From Shinella sp. PSBB067 (GTDB lineage Bacteria > Pseudomonadota > Alphaproteobacteria > Rhizobiales > Rhizobiaceae): 64,000 nucleotides of DNA. Both the position numbers and the translations under genes were made by a program. Location: contig NZ_CP069303.1 in NCBI RefSeq assembly GCF_016839145.1, positions 2,232,001 to 2,296,000 of the forward strand, in the 5' to 3' direction. Below the pieces are notes generated by a model. That model was not told where the DNA came from. It searched no databases and was given only the letters and a program-made list of their open reading frames with translations. Within the stretch, counting starts at the first letter, position 1; every line of letters begins with the position of its first letter. Below are positions 27,154 to 36,000 of this stretch, one piece after another.

Positions 27154-28461
27154 ATGACCCAGACCCTGATCCGCGGACGCCTGCTCTCCTTCCTCCGCCG
27201 CCCGCAAGCCATCGACGATGCCGCAAGCTACCGCTACGAGGAGGACGGCGGCCTGCTGGTCGCCGATGGCAGCATCCTCGCCTCCGGCCCCTATGCCGCC
27301 GTCAGCGCCGAAGCCGCCGGGGATGCCGAGGAGATCGACCACCGCCCCCATCTCATCCTGCCGGGGCTCATCGACACGCACCTGCATTTTCCGCAGATGC
27401 AGGTGATCGGCTCCTATGCCGCCAACCTGCTGGAATGGCTGAACACCTACACCTTCCCGGAGGAATGCCGCTTCGTCGAGAGCGAGCACGCCGCCCGCAT
27501 CGCCCGCCATTTCTACGACGAGATGATCCGCCACGGCACGACGACGGCGGTCGCCTACTGTTCCGTGCACAAGGCTTCGGCCGACGCCTATTTCGCCGAG
27601 GCGCTGAAGCGCGGCATGCGTATGATCGGCGGCAAGGTGATGATGGACCGCAATGCCCCGCAGGGCCTGCTCGACACGCCCGAGATGGGCTATGACGAGA
27701 CCCGCGCGGTGATCGCCGAATGGCACGGCAAGGGCCGCAACCACGTCGCCATCACCCCGCGCTTCGCCATCACCTCGACGCCGGCGCAGATGGAGATGAC
27801 CGCCGCGCTCGCCCGCGAGTTCCCCGACCTGCACATCCAGACCCATCTTTCGGAGAATCACGACGAGATCCGCTTCACCGGCGAACTCTACCCGGACGCC
27901 ATCGACTATACGGATGTCTATGCGAAATATGGCCTGCTCGGGCCGAAAAGCCTCTTCGGCCACTGCATCCATCTTTCCGAGCGCGAGGCGGATGCGATGA
28001 GCGAGGCGGGCGCGGTGGCGGTGCATTGCCCGACCTCAAACCTCTTCCTCGGCTCCGGCCTCTTCCCGCTGAAGAGCCTGTCGCGGCGGGAAAAGCCCGT
28101 GCGCATCGGGCTCGCCACCGATGTCGGCGGCGGCACGAGCTATTCCATGCTGAAGACGATGGACGAGGCCTACAAGATCCAGCAATTGCTCGGCGAGCGG
28201 CTGAACCCCTACGAGAGCTTCTATCACATGACGCTCGGCAATGCCGAAGCGCTCTCGCTGGCGGACCGCATCGGCACACTGGAGGCCGGCACCGACGCCG
28301 ATTTCGTGGTGCTCGACGCCGCCGCGACGCCGGCCATGGCGCTGAAGATGGAAGTGGTGCGCTCGCTCACCGACGAGCTCTTCCTGCTCCAGACCCTCGG
28401 CGACGACCGCGCCGTGCGCGAGACCTATGTGGCGGGCAGGCCGATGAAGGCGATGCTTTGA
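27154..28461 (+). CDS. guaD: Guanine deaminase
   Basis: A 435-residue amidohydrolase that converts guanine to xanthine and ammonia. Metal and active-site blocks: GLIDTHLHFPQMQVIGSYA near residue 71, EECRFVESEHAARIA, THLSENHDEI near residue 230, FGHCIHLSE near 268 and LATDVGGGTSYSMLKTMDEAY near 320. This is the GuaD pattern rather than chlorohydrolase or cytosine deaminase. ATG 27154 has AAGGA upstream with a rather long spacer; the frame is open to 27079 without support. Xanthine formed here is the substrate of the xanthine dehydrogenase that xdhC serves. Confidence 0.93.
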   Translation: MTQTLIRGRLLSFLRRPQAIDDAASYRYEEDGGLLVADGSILASGPYAAVSAEAAGDAEEIDHRPHLILPGLIDTHLHFPQMQVIGSYAANLLEWLNTYTFPEECRFVESEHAARIARHFYDEMIRHGTTTAVAYCSVHKASADAYFAEALKRGMRMIGGKVMMDRNAPQGLLDTPEMGYDETRAVIAEWHGKGRNHVAITPRFAITSTPAQMEMTAALAREFPDLHIQTHLSENHDEIRFTGELYPDAIDYTDVYAKYGLLGPKSLFGHCIHLSEREADAMSEAGAVAVHCPTSNLFLGSGLFPLKSLSRREKPVRIGLATDVGGGTSYSMLKTMDEAYKIQQLLGERLNPYESFYHMTLGNAEALSLADRIGTLEAGTDADFVVLDAAATPAMALKMEVVRSLTDELFLLQTLGDDRAVRETYVAGRPMKAML

Positions 28462-28480
28462 GATAAGGAGCGGCCGCCCC

Positions 28481-28631
28481 CCAGCTTACGGACAAGCTCG
28501 CCTCACCCACTGCCGTCATCCTCGGCCTCGTGCCGAGGATCTGCCGACGCATTGTAAGATCGAGACGTTGCAGATGCTCGGGACAAGCCCGAGCATGACG
28601 AAAGAGAGGCTTTCACGCTATTTCGACAGTC
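28481..28631 (+). repeat. RIME-like palindromic intergenic element, copy 2
   Basis: The same 151-bp length and orientation as copy 1 (2421-2571), including the flanks CAGCTTACGGACAAGCTCGC on the left and TTTCGACAGTC on the right. It fills the gap between the convergent guaD and allA genes, starting 19 bp after the guaD stop. Confidence 0.88.
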
Positions 28632-28667
28632 GGGGGATCAGTCGCAAAGCGACCGTCCTCAAGCACG

Positions 28668-29162
28668 TCAGGGCTGCTCGACGATGAACGGCGTGTCGAA
28701 GAAGTACTCCTCAAGGTTCACGCCGCCGCCGAGGCGGTCGACGACGATGAAGTCGCTGGTGGCGCCGACCGTCATCAGCGGGTGGTGCCAGACGTTGCGG
28801 CGGTAGTTCACGCCCTGCCGTCCGCTGGCGCGGAACACCTGCGGCCGGCCCGGCCTGCCGCCCTCGTCCTGCGCCACGATCACCAGCCAGGGCCGGTCGT
28901 CGATCGGCGAGAAGCTCTGGCTGCCGAAGGGATGGCGCTCCATCATGTCGACGGCATAGGGGAAGATCCGCGGGCTGCCACGGAAGATGTTGATGATGAC
29001 CTTCGCATCCTCGCCGACGGCTTCGGCCTCGGCGAGCGCATGGTAGCGCTCGGTATTGCCGCCGTTGATATGGCGCATGGCGGCGGGATCGGCCTCGATC
29101 ACCGTGCCGAACGGGGCGAAGGCTTCAGGGGTCAGCGGGCGGATCGTCAGTGTCTCAGCCAT
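28668..29162 (-). CDS. allA: Ureidoglycolate lyase
   Basis: A 164-residue cupin-fold enzyme that splits ureidoglycolate to glyoxylate and urea, the last step of allantoin use. Diagnostic blocks: [23 protein letters not shown] near residue 31, [25 protein letters not shown] near 60-85, and the metal-site region [12 protein letters not shown] near 118. The length equals the family norm. It is the third gene of the puuE-uraD-allA run on the minus strand, 51 bp after uraD, so the three are probably one transcription unit. Confidence 0.92.
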   Translation of the reverse strand: MAETLTIRPLTPEAFAPFGTVIEADPAAMRHINGGNTERYHALAEAEAVGEDAKVIINIFRGSPRIFPYAVDMMERHPFGSQSFSPIDDRPWLVIVAQDEGGRPGRPQVFRASGRQGVNYRRNVWHHPLMTVGATSDFIVVDRLGGGVNLEEYFFDTPFIVEQP

Positions 29163-29213
29163 CGGACAGCCCTCCCGGGGAGAGGAAGGGCGGTCGTGGG
29201 TCGTCGGGCATTT

Positions 29214-29711
29214 TCAATCTCCGGGGAGCAGAGCAGTCAATCTCAGGAGCGCGATGCGCTCCACCTGGGCTTTCGCCGTCTCGAATTCCTTCTCGGCCGT
29301 ATTGCCGATGCGGGCCTCGAAGGCGGCGAGGATGTCGTCCTTGGTAAGCCCTTTCACCGCGATGATGAAGGGGAAACCGAATTTTTCCGTATAGGCGGTG
29401 TTGAGCTTCGTGAAGCGGGCGTGCTCGGCCGGGCTCAGCCGGTCGAGGCCGGCGCCGGCCTGTTCCTTGCGGCTGTCCTCCGTCAGTTCGCCGGAAATGG
29501 CGAGCTTGCCGGCAAGATCGGGATGCGCGGTGAGAACGCCCATCTGTTCGTCGTGGCTCGCCTTGCGGAAGGCATCGGTCAACGCCGCATGGACGCCCTG
29601 CGCCGTCAGCGGCAGGGTGACCGCACCGGCATCGAGCGCGCTCTCGGCGATGAAGGGGGAATGCTCGAAGACGCCGCCGAAGCGGTCGAGGAAGTCGGCG
29701 CGGTCGATCAT
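29214..29711 (-). CDS. uraD: OHCU decarboxylase
   Basis: A 165-residue all-helical UraD protein: 2-oxo-4-hydroxy-4-carboxy-5-ureidoimidazoline to S-allantoin. Seen are FLDRFGGVFEHSPFIAE at the N-terminus (active-site FEHSPW-like motif), LTAHPDLAGKLA near residue 60 and the C-terminal FGFPFIIAVKGLTKDDIL. Its ATG overlaps the puuE stop by 4 bp, indicating coupling. No urate hydroxylase, uricase or hydroxyisourate hydrolase gene is in the window, so the upstream steps must be encoded elsewhere. Confidence 0.92.
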   Translation of the reverse strand: MIDRADFLDRFGGVFEHSPFIAESALDAGAVTLPLTAQGVHAALTDAFRKASHDEQMGVLTAHPDLAGKLAISGELTEDSRKEQAGAGLDRLSPAEHARFTKLNTAYTEKFGFPFIIAVKGLTKDDILAAFEARIGNTAEKEFETAKAQVERIALLRLTALLPGD

Positions 29712-30640
29712 GCGGTCTTGTCCTTCGAGGGGTGGTGATTCTCGATCCAGTGGCGGGCGATATCGATGCGGCGCGGGATCCAGACCTTCTCGTGGCCGAG
29801 CACGTAGTCGACGAAGCGGGCGAGCGCCGCGACGCGGCCCGGGCGGCCGACGAGGCGGCAGTGCAGGCCGATGTTCAGCATCTTCGGGCTGCCTTCCTTG
29901 CCCTCCTGGTAGAGCACGTCGAAGGCGTCCTTCAGGTAGTTGAAGAACTGGTCGCCGGCATTGAAGCCCTGCGGCGTGGCGAAACGCATGTCGTTCGTTT
30001 CGAGCGTGTAGGGAATGATGAGGAAGGGCTCGCCGTCGACGCCCGGCACCCAGTAGGGCAGGTCGTCGGCGTAGGAATCGGAGGAATAGACGAAGCCGCC
30101 CTCCTCCATCACGAGCCGCAGCGTGTTGGACGACGGCTTGCCCTGGTACATGCCGAGCGGATGCGAGCCGGTCAGCTCCTTGTGCAGGCGCACGGCCTCG
30201 CGGATGTGCTCGCGCTCCTGCTCCTCGGAGAAGTCCTTGTATTCCAGCCAGCGATAGCCGTGGCTGGCGATCTCCCAGCCGGCTTCCTTCATGGCCGCGA
30301 CGGCTTCCGGGTTGCGCGCCATGGCGAGCGTCACGCCGTAGACGGTCGTGGTGACGTTGCGGCTGGTGAAGAGCCGGTGCAGCCGCCAGAAGCCGGCGCG
30401 CGAGCCGTATTCGTAGATCGATTCCATGTTGAGGTTGCGCTGGCCTTGCCAGGGCTGCGCGCCGACGATTTCCGACAACAGGCATTCCGACGCCGCGTCG
30501 CCGTCGAGGATGCAGCTTTCGCCGCCCTCCTCGTAATTCACGACGAACTGCACGGCGATATTCGCATCGCCCGGCCAGCGCACCTGCGGCGGGTTGCGGC
30601 CGTAGCCGATCAGGTCGCGCGCATAGGTTTTCTCAGTCAT
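29708..30640 (-). CDS. puuE: PuuE-type allantoinase (polysaccharide deacetylase fold)
   Basis: A 310-residue NodB-homology domain protein: RDLIGYGRNPPQVRWPG, VQFVVNYEEGGES near residue 32, EIASHGYRWLEYKDF (His of the NodB triad) near 121 and LRLVMEEGGFVYSSDSYADDLPYW near 180 are those of PuuE, the metal-independent allantoinase that opens allantoin to allantoate. ATG 30640 has a GAGGTGA ribosome site. It is first of three genes (puuE-uraD-allA). No allantoate amidohydrolase gene (allC or alc) lies in the window, though allA implies one exists. Confidence 0.92.
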   Translation of the reverse strand: MTEKTYARDLIGYGRNPPQVRWPGDANIAVQFVVNYEEGGESCILDGDAASECLLSEIVGAQPWQGQRNLNMESIYEYGSRAGFWRLHRLFTSRNVTTTVYGVTLAMARNPEAVAAMKEAGWEIASHGYRWLEYKDFSEEQEREHIREAVRLHKELTGSHPLGMYQGKPSSNTLRLVMEEGGFVYSSDSYADDLPYWVPGVDGEPFLIIPYTLETNDMRFATPQGFNAGDQFFNYLKDAFDVLYQEGKEGSPKMLNIGLHCRLVGRPGRVAALARFVDYVLGHEKVWIPRRIDIARHWIENHHPSKDKTA

Positions 30641-30779
30641 TCGCTCACCTCGGGAATGGGCCACCCTAGCACCGGATGGCCGGAAGTCGAATTGAATCCG
30701 GGGCATAGATAGCCCCGTAGAGAGGAACCATTACCGCCTTGGCCCGTTTCCTGTCCATGACAACCAAGGAGAAACACTT

Positions 30780-31154
30780 ATGGCCATGCAGGATGCAAAC
30801 ATTCGCGAAACCCAGGATCTGATCGCCAGCGACAAGGTCGAGGGCACGAACGTCTACGGCGCCGACGGCGAGCGCATCGGCTCGGTCGAACGCCTGATCC
30901 TCGACAAGCGGAGCGGCCACGTTTCCTATGCCGTCCTCAGCTTTGGCGGCTTCCTCGGCATCGGCCAGGACCATTATCCGCTGCCCTGGGCCAAGCTGAG
31001 CTATGACGAAGGCCTCGGCGGCTATCGCGTCGACGTGACGAAGGAACAGGTCGAAAACGCCCCGCACTACGAAAGTGACGCAGAATACGATTGGGACCGC
31101 CGCAACGGCAAAGCGATCCACGACTACTACGGTGTTCCGCCCTACTGGATGTAA
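30780..31154 (+). CDS. PRC-barrel domain protein
   Basis: A 124-residue protein with a PRC-barrel core (roughly residues 12-85): LIASDKVEGTNVYGADGERIGSVERLILDKRSGHVSYAVLSFGGFLGIGQDHYPLPW is its signature two-strand start and end. The C-terminal tail is aromatic and polar (YDWDRRNGKAIHDYYG). PRC-barrel proteins bind RNA, electron carriers or cell-division partners; in rhizobia many small ones are stress-linked, and no role can be assigned here. AAGGAG precedes the ATG. It is divergent from puuE and is stopped by a terminator that lies inside the convergent gene. Confidence 0.82.
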   Translation: MAMQDANIRETQDLIASDKVEGTNVYGADGERIGSVERLILDKRSGHVSYAVLSFGGFLGIGQDHYPLPWAKLSYDEGLGGYRVDVTKEQVENAPHYESDAEYDWDRRNGKAIHDYYGVPPYWM

Positions 31155-31160
31155 GGCGTT

Positions 31161-32339
31161 TCACACCCGTCCGGCTTCCTCGAAGTGTGCCGGAACGGTG
31201 AAAGAGGGCGGCACGTCGAGCGTGCCGCCCTTTATTTCGTCGAGGACGGCACGGGCGAGCTCGTGCGCAAGCCCGAAGCTCACCTTGAAGCCGCCCGTCA
31301 TCAGGCTGATATTCGCGTGCTCGGGATGCCGCCCGACCATCGGTTCGCGGCCGATCGCCTTGGGCCTGAGGCCAGCCCACCGCTCGACCACCGGAGCATC
31401 CGCAAGCGCCGGCGCCATTCGGCGCGCTTTCTCGACAAGCGCGTCCAGAAGCCCGTCGGTGCCCGTCGCATCGGCGAAATCGGTCTCGCTGGTGCTGCCG
31501 ATGGCAACGAAGCCGCCCTCGTGCGGCACGATATAGAGGCCGTCGGCGAAGATCACCGGAAGAGCCGGGTCGATGGACGCCCGCAGCAGGGCCGCCTGCC
31601 CCTTCACCCCCATGCCGGAGGGCCTGGCGAGCGGTGGCCCGAGCGGCGCGACGAGGGCAAAGGTCTCCACGCCGGCCGCAAGAACGCAGTTACCGAAGGC
31701 AAGGCTGCTCCCGTCGTCCAGACGGGCAAGGGCGGCGGCAGGATGGAGCGCCGCGATGCCGGTGCCTTCGACGATCGTGGCGTTGGGCAGGCGCGCCAGC
31801 GCGGCGCGCAGCGCAGCAAGAAGCGCGCGGGGAGCAAGGCGGGCCGAAAGTTGTTCCCGGACGAGCCCGCATTCCGTCGCCTCCTCTGAGGGCCAGCCAG
31901 CGACGGGCGCGGCATCGAGAACCTCGAAGGCGAAGGCGCGTTCGCCGGCGTTCCACACCGAAAGCGCATCGCGCGCATGGCCGAGCGCAATGGTGCGGTT
32001 GTGCGGCCTTGCCAGCGGAATGAGGCGGCCGGCGCGTCGATAACCGGTGGAAAGCCCGGTCTCGGCCTCCAGCGCGGCGACGTCCTCCTCCAGTGAAACG
32101 AGCGCCTCGAACTGGAATGCCTTCTTGGCGTTCCAGCGATCCGGCAGGTGGGGCATCAGGGCGCCGAGCAGGCCGCCGCTGGCCCCGGCCCCGATGCGGC
32201 TTCTTTCGACGAGGCGGACGGAAAGCCCCTCCCGTGCTGCGCGGAGCGCGGTCCACAGGCCCATGACCCCGCCACCCGCGACAAGGAGGTCGACGGCCGG
32301 TTGACCGGCGGCCTTCGCGCGATTATCGGCATCTGCCAT
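31161..32339 (-). CDS. DAO-type FAD-dependent oxidoreductase, possible MnmC oxidase partner
   Basis: A 392-residue D-amino-acid-oxidase-fold protein. The N-terminal LLVAGGGVMGLWTALRAAREG is the FAD-binding Rossmann motif; GAGASGGLLGALMPHLPD follows, similar to the corresponding part of the MnmC oxidase domain. The C-terminal RWAGLRPKAIGREPMVGRHP and GGFKVSFGLAHELAR close the FAD site. The start codon overlaps that of mnmD on the other strand (CATG at 32337-32340). In E. coli MnmC is a fusion of an MnmD methyltransferase and such an oxidase, so this gene may encode the separate oxidase. Other DAO roles (glycine or sarcosine oxidase) are not excluded. Confidence 0.72.
   Translation of the reverse strand: MADADNRAKAAGQPAVDLLVAGGGVMGLWTALRAAREGLSVRLVERSRIGAGASGGLLGALMPHLPDRWNAKKAFQFEALVSLEEDVAALEAETGLSTGYRRAGRLIPLARPHNRTIALGHARDALSVWNAGERAFAFEVLDAAPVAGWPSEEATECGLVREQLSARLAPRALLAALRAALARLPNATIVEGTGIAALHPAAALARLDDGSSLAFGNCVLAAGVETFALVAPLGPPLARPSGMGVKGQAALLRASIDPALPVIFADGLYIVPHEGGFVAIGSTSETDFADATGTDGLLDALVEKARRMAPALADAPVVERWAGLRPKAIGREPMVGRHPEHANISLMTGGFKVSFGLAHELARAVLDEIKGGTLDVPPSFTVPAHFEEAGRV
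31206..31237 (+). terminator. Intrinsic terminator for the PRC-barrel gene, inside the opposing gene
   Basis: A perfect 10-bp stem, GGGCGGCACG with CGTGCCGCCC, and a 5-base loop are followed by TTTATTT. It is 52 bp past the PRC-barrel stop and lies within the 3' coding end of the convergent oxidase gene. Confidence 0.78.
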
Positions 32340-33060
32340 GGCTGATCACAATCCTGAAAACCCGATCCGGACCGAAGCGATCCTCGACTGGCACGAGGGC
32401 GATATGCCCTATTCCCGCGCCTTTGACGATCACTTTTATTGTCGCAGCGACGGCCGCCTGGAATGCGCCCATGTCTTCCTCGCCGGCAACGACCTGCCGC
32501 GCCGGTGGCAGCGCCAGGCGCCGTTCCGCATCGCCGAGCTCGGCTTCGGCACCGGCCTCAATCTGGCGGAGACCTGGCGGCAATGGCGGGAGACGGCGCC
32601 GGAAGGGGCGAGCCTCCACTTCACCTCCTTCGAGCGCTTTCCCATGGCGCGCGCCGACATCGCCCGGGCGCTGGCGCACTGGCCGGAAATCGACCGGGAG
32701 CGCGCGATCCTGACCGCCGCATGGCCGGACGCGCCGGCAGGCCGCGTCGAGATCGACCTCGAACCCGGCATGCGCCTTACTGTCGTCTGCGGCGCGGCGC
32801 TCGACAGCCTCTTGAGGGAACAGGAGCCGTTCGACGCCTGGTATCTCGACGGCTTTGCCCCCTCGCGCAATCCGGACATGTGGTCGGCCGAACTGATGGC
32901 GGAGGTCCATCGCCTCACCGTTCCGGGCGGACGCTTCGCCACCTATGCGGCCGCAGGCTTCGTGCGGCGCAATCTTGCGGCGGCGGGCTTTTCGGTGGAG
33001 CGCCGGCCGGGCTTTGCCGGCAAGCGCGAAATGCTCTGCGGGGAAAGGCCGCCGGCCTAG
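32338..33060 (+). CDS. mnmD: tRNA (5-methylaminomethyl-2-thiouridine34) methyltransferase MnmD
   Basis: A 240-residue protein equal to the methyltransferase half of E. coli MnmC: it adds the methyl group that completes mnm5s2U at the wobble position of tRNAs for Lys, Glu and Gln. Seen are MPYSRAFDDHFYC near residue 22, IAELGFGTGLNLAETW (SAM site) near 64, and the family signature DAWYLDGFAPSRNPDMW near 165. No oxidase domain is fused to it. ATG 32338 lies inside the start codon of the opposing oxidase gene; no good Shine-Dalgarno sequence is seen. It ends 4 bp from the convergent kinase gene. Confidence 0.9.
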   Translation: MADHNPENPIRTEAILDWHEGDMPYSRAFDDHFYCRSDGRLECAHVFLAGNDLPRRWQRQAPFRIAELGFGTGLNLAETWRQWRETAPEGASLHFTSFERFPMARADIARALAHWPEIDRERAILTAAWPDAPAGRVEIDLEPGMRLTVVCGAALDSLLREQEPFDAWYLDGFAPSRNPDMWSAELMAEVHRLTVPGGRFATYAAAGFVRRNLAAAGFSVERRPGFAGKREMLCGERPPA

Positions 33061-33064
33061 GCGC

Positions 33065-36000
33065 TCAGTGAAGCTTGCCCTTGGAGGCGGATGCGGGCGC
33101 GCGCTTCAGCCAGCGGTCGATCTTTTCCTCCAGCTTTTCCGCGCTGATCGGCTTCGTCAGGTAGTCGTCCATGCCAGAAGCGAGGCATTCCTCGCGGTCG
33201 CCGTCGAGCACATGCGCGGTCACGGCGACGATCGGCACGCGGCGGCCCGTGCCGCTTTCCAGTTCGCGGATCTTCCGGCTTGCCTGCAGGCCGTCCATGA
33301 CGGGCATTGAAATATCCATGAGGATCATGCCGGGACGGCGCGTGCGGAAGGCCTCGACGGCCGCTTCGCCGTTCTCCACGATCTGGAAGCGCAGGCCCGA
33401 CGCCATCAGCATCTGGGTGAAGAGGATCGTGTTGACCTCGTTGTCCTCGGCGACCAGCACGTCCAGCGATCCGACGTCTTCCGCGGGCGCCGCCGCCTGC
33501 GGGCGCAACGGCAGGACATTGTCCTCCTTCGCGGCCGGAGCGCAAGACGGCGCCCCGCCCCGCGCCACGCGCAGGACCTCGCAGACCGTCTCGCGCAGGA
33601 GGTCGGCGCGGACGGGCTTCATCAGATGGGCCTGGACGTCGTGCGAGGACAGCAGCGGATCCTCGGCGGAAAGGTTCATGGAGGCGAGCACGATCACGGA
33701 AATGCCGGCGATCGAGGCGCTTTCCCGCAACGATAGCACGAAGGCCGGGGAGCGCTCCGGCTCGTAGTCGAGCAGGATCGCGTCCACGCACACCTTCATG
33801 TCCGCGGCCGCGGCGAGCACCGCCAGCGCCTCGGCCTCGGAGCCGACGGCGGTCGCGTCGTATCCCCAGTCGAGCAGCATGTCATGCGCGGCCTTGCGGG
33901 AAAGCGCGTGCGCGTCGACGACGAGAATGCGCGCGCCGGCCGCCTTCGCCGGCGCGATGCGGGCCGGCAGCGCGGCAGCGGCGAGCGCCATGGGCAGGCG
34001 CACCGTGAAGACGGACCCCTTGCCGACCTCGCTCTCCGCCTCCAGCGTGCCGCCGAAAAGGCGCGTCAGCCCTTCGGTGATGGCAAGGCCGAGGCCGGTG
34101 CCCTCGTGGCGGCGCGTCGAGGAGGCATCCACCTGCGAGAACTTCTCGAAGATCGAGTCCATCTTCTCGGGCGGGATGCCGGCGCCGGTATCCTCAACGC
34201 GGATGACGATCTCGACACCATCCCCGGCCGTCCGCGAGGAGAGGTCGATCAGCACATGGCCGCGGTCGGTGAACTTGACGGCATTGCCGACGAGATTGGT
34301 GACGATCTGCCGGAAGCGGCCGGCATCGCCCATGACGGAGGCCGGCATGCCCGCCGCCCCGCGCACGACGAGCTCGATGTCCTTTTCCGCCGCCTTGGCC
34401 GAAAGAAGCGTCGCCACGTCCTCGATCGCCTCGACCGGATTGAAGGCGACGTCGCGCAGGATCATCTGGCCGGCGTCGATCTTGGAAAAATCCAGGATGT
34501 CGTTGATGATCGTCAGCAGCGCATTGCCGGACTTCACCATGATGTCGATGAAGGTCTTCTGGCGGGTATCGAGGTTCGATTTCGCGAGCAGTTCCGCCAT
34601 GCCGAGCACGCCGTTCATCGGCGTGCGGATCTCGTGGCTCATGTTGGCAAGGAATTCCGACTTGGCCTTGTCGGCCGTCTCGGCACGGGTGACGAGCCGG
34701 CGCAGTTCGTCCTCGCGGCTCTTCAGGTCCGTGATGTCGGAAAAGACCAGGACGCTGCGGCCGCGCCGCGTCGGCGTCACGTCGAGGCGCAGCCAGCGGC
34801 TGTAGCCGCTGAACACCGTCAGCGAAGCCGGCAAGCCGGTGAAAAGGATGGCCCCGAATTCGTCGGCCGCGACGGGCCGCTCGCCGAGATACCCGGAAAT
34901 GCCCCGGTCGATGCAGCTCTGCAGCACATGCTTGATGGGCGTGCCGGGCCGCAGGAGTTCGCGCGGCATGGCGATCATGGTGGAAAGCGCCTCGTTGGAG
35001 AGCACCACCGCATCGTCCTCGATGATGAGCAGGCCCTGGCTCATGGAGGAGACCGCGTCCTTGAGCAGGCTGCCGACCTCTTCCAGCGCGGTGCGCGTCT
35101 CCAGCACCTCGCGTTCGCGCTCGCGCCGCTCCGTGATGTCGATATAGGTGAGCAGGCAGCGGCCGCCGGAGATCGCGCAGCCGGCCTCGATCACCGTCCG
35201 GCCGGTGGTATAGGTCACCTCGCGCACTGGCGTCTCGCCCGCGCGGATGCCGGCCAGATACCCCGCATGGCCGCCCGGATTGGGGCTGCCGTCCCAGCAT
35301 ATTCCGCCCTGCGCCTCCTGGAAGCGCAGGAGTTCGACGATGGGGCGGCCCTTCATCGGCAGCAGGGTACCACCCCACAGCTCCTCGAAGGCGCCGTTGA
35401 CCAGCTCGATCGTGTCGTCCTCCTCGACGACGACGATCCCGACGGGAAGCGACTCCACGATGCTTTCCAGATCCGACCGCGCGGCTTCCCCCTGGCGCTG
35501 CGCCTCGATGAGCTGGTCCTCGCGCTTCTTCAGCACCGTCGTGTCGGTGAGCGAGCCGATCAGGTATCTTTTGTCGTCCAGCGTCGTGACGCGATAAAGC
35601 CGCGAGATCGTCGGCAGCACCGAGCCGTCCGCGCGGATATAGTCGATCTCGGATTCGAACAGTTCGCCGGTATCCAGCACGAGCTGGTTCTGCTGGTGGA
35701 ATTCCTCTCCCTGCTCGGGATACATGTGGCGCGTGGTGACGCCGAGCAGGTCTTCCGGCGGCCGGCCCGTCATCTCGACATAGGCCCGGTTGGCGAAGAT
35801 CATGCGCTGGTCCTCGTCACGCATGAAGCTTGCGACCGGCAACTCGTCGAGCAGCGCGCGATAGAGGCTGATCTCCTGCGAATGCTGCTTCAGCCGGCCT
35901 TCGCTCTCCTTGAGGGCGGTGACGTCCAGCCGCAGCACGACGAGCACGCCGTCCGGTCGGCGCTGCGTGACGAGGCGGCTCCAGTCGCCCGCCATGCGCG

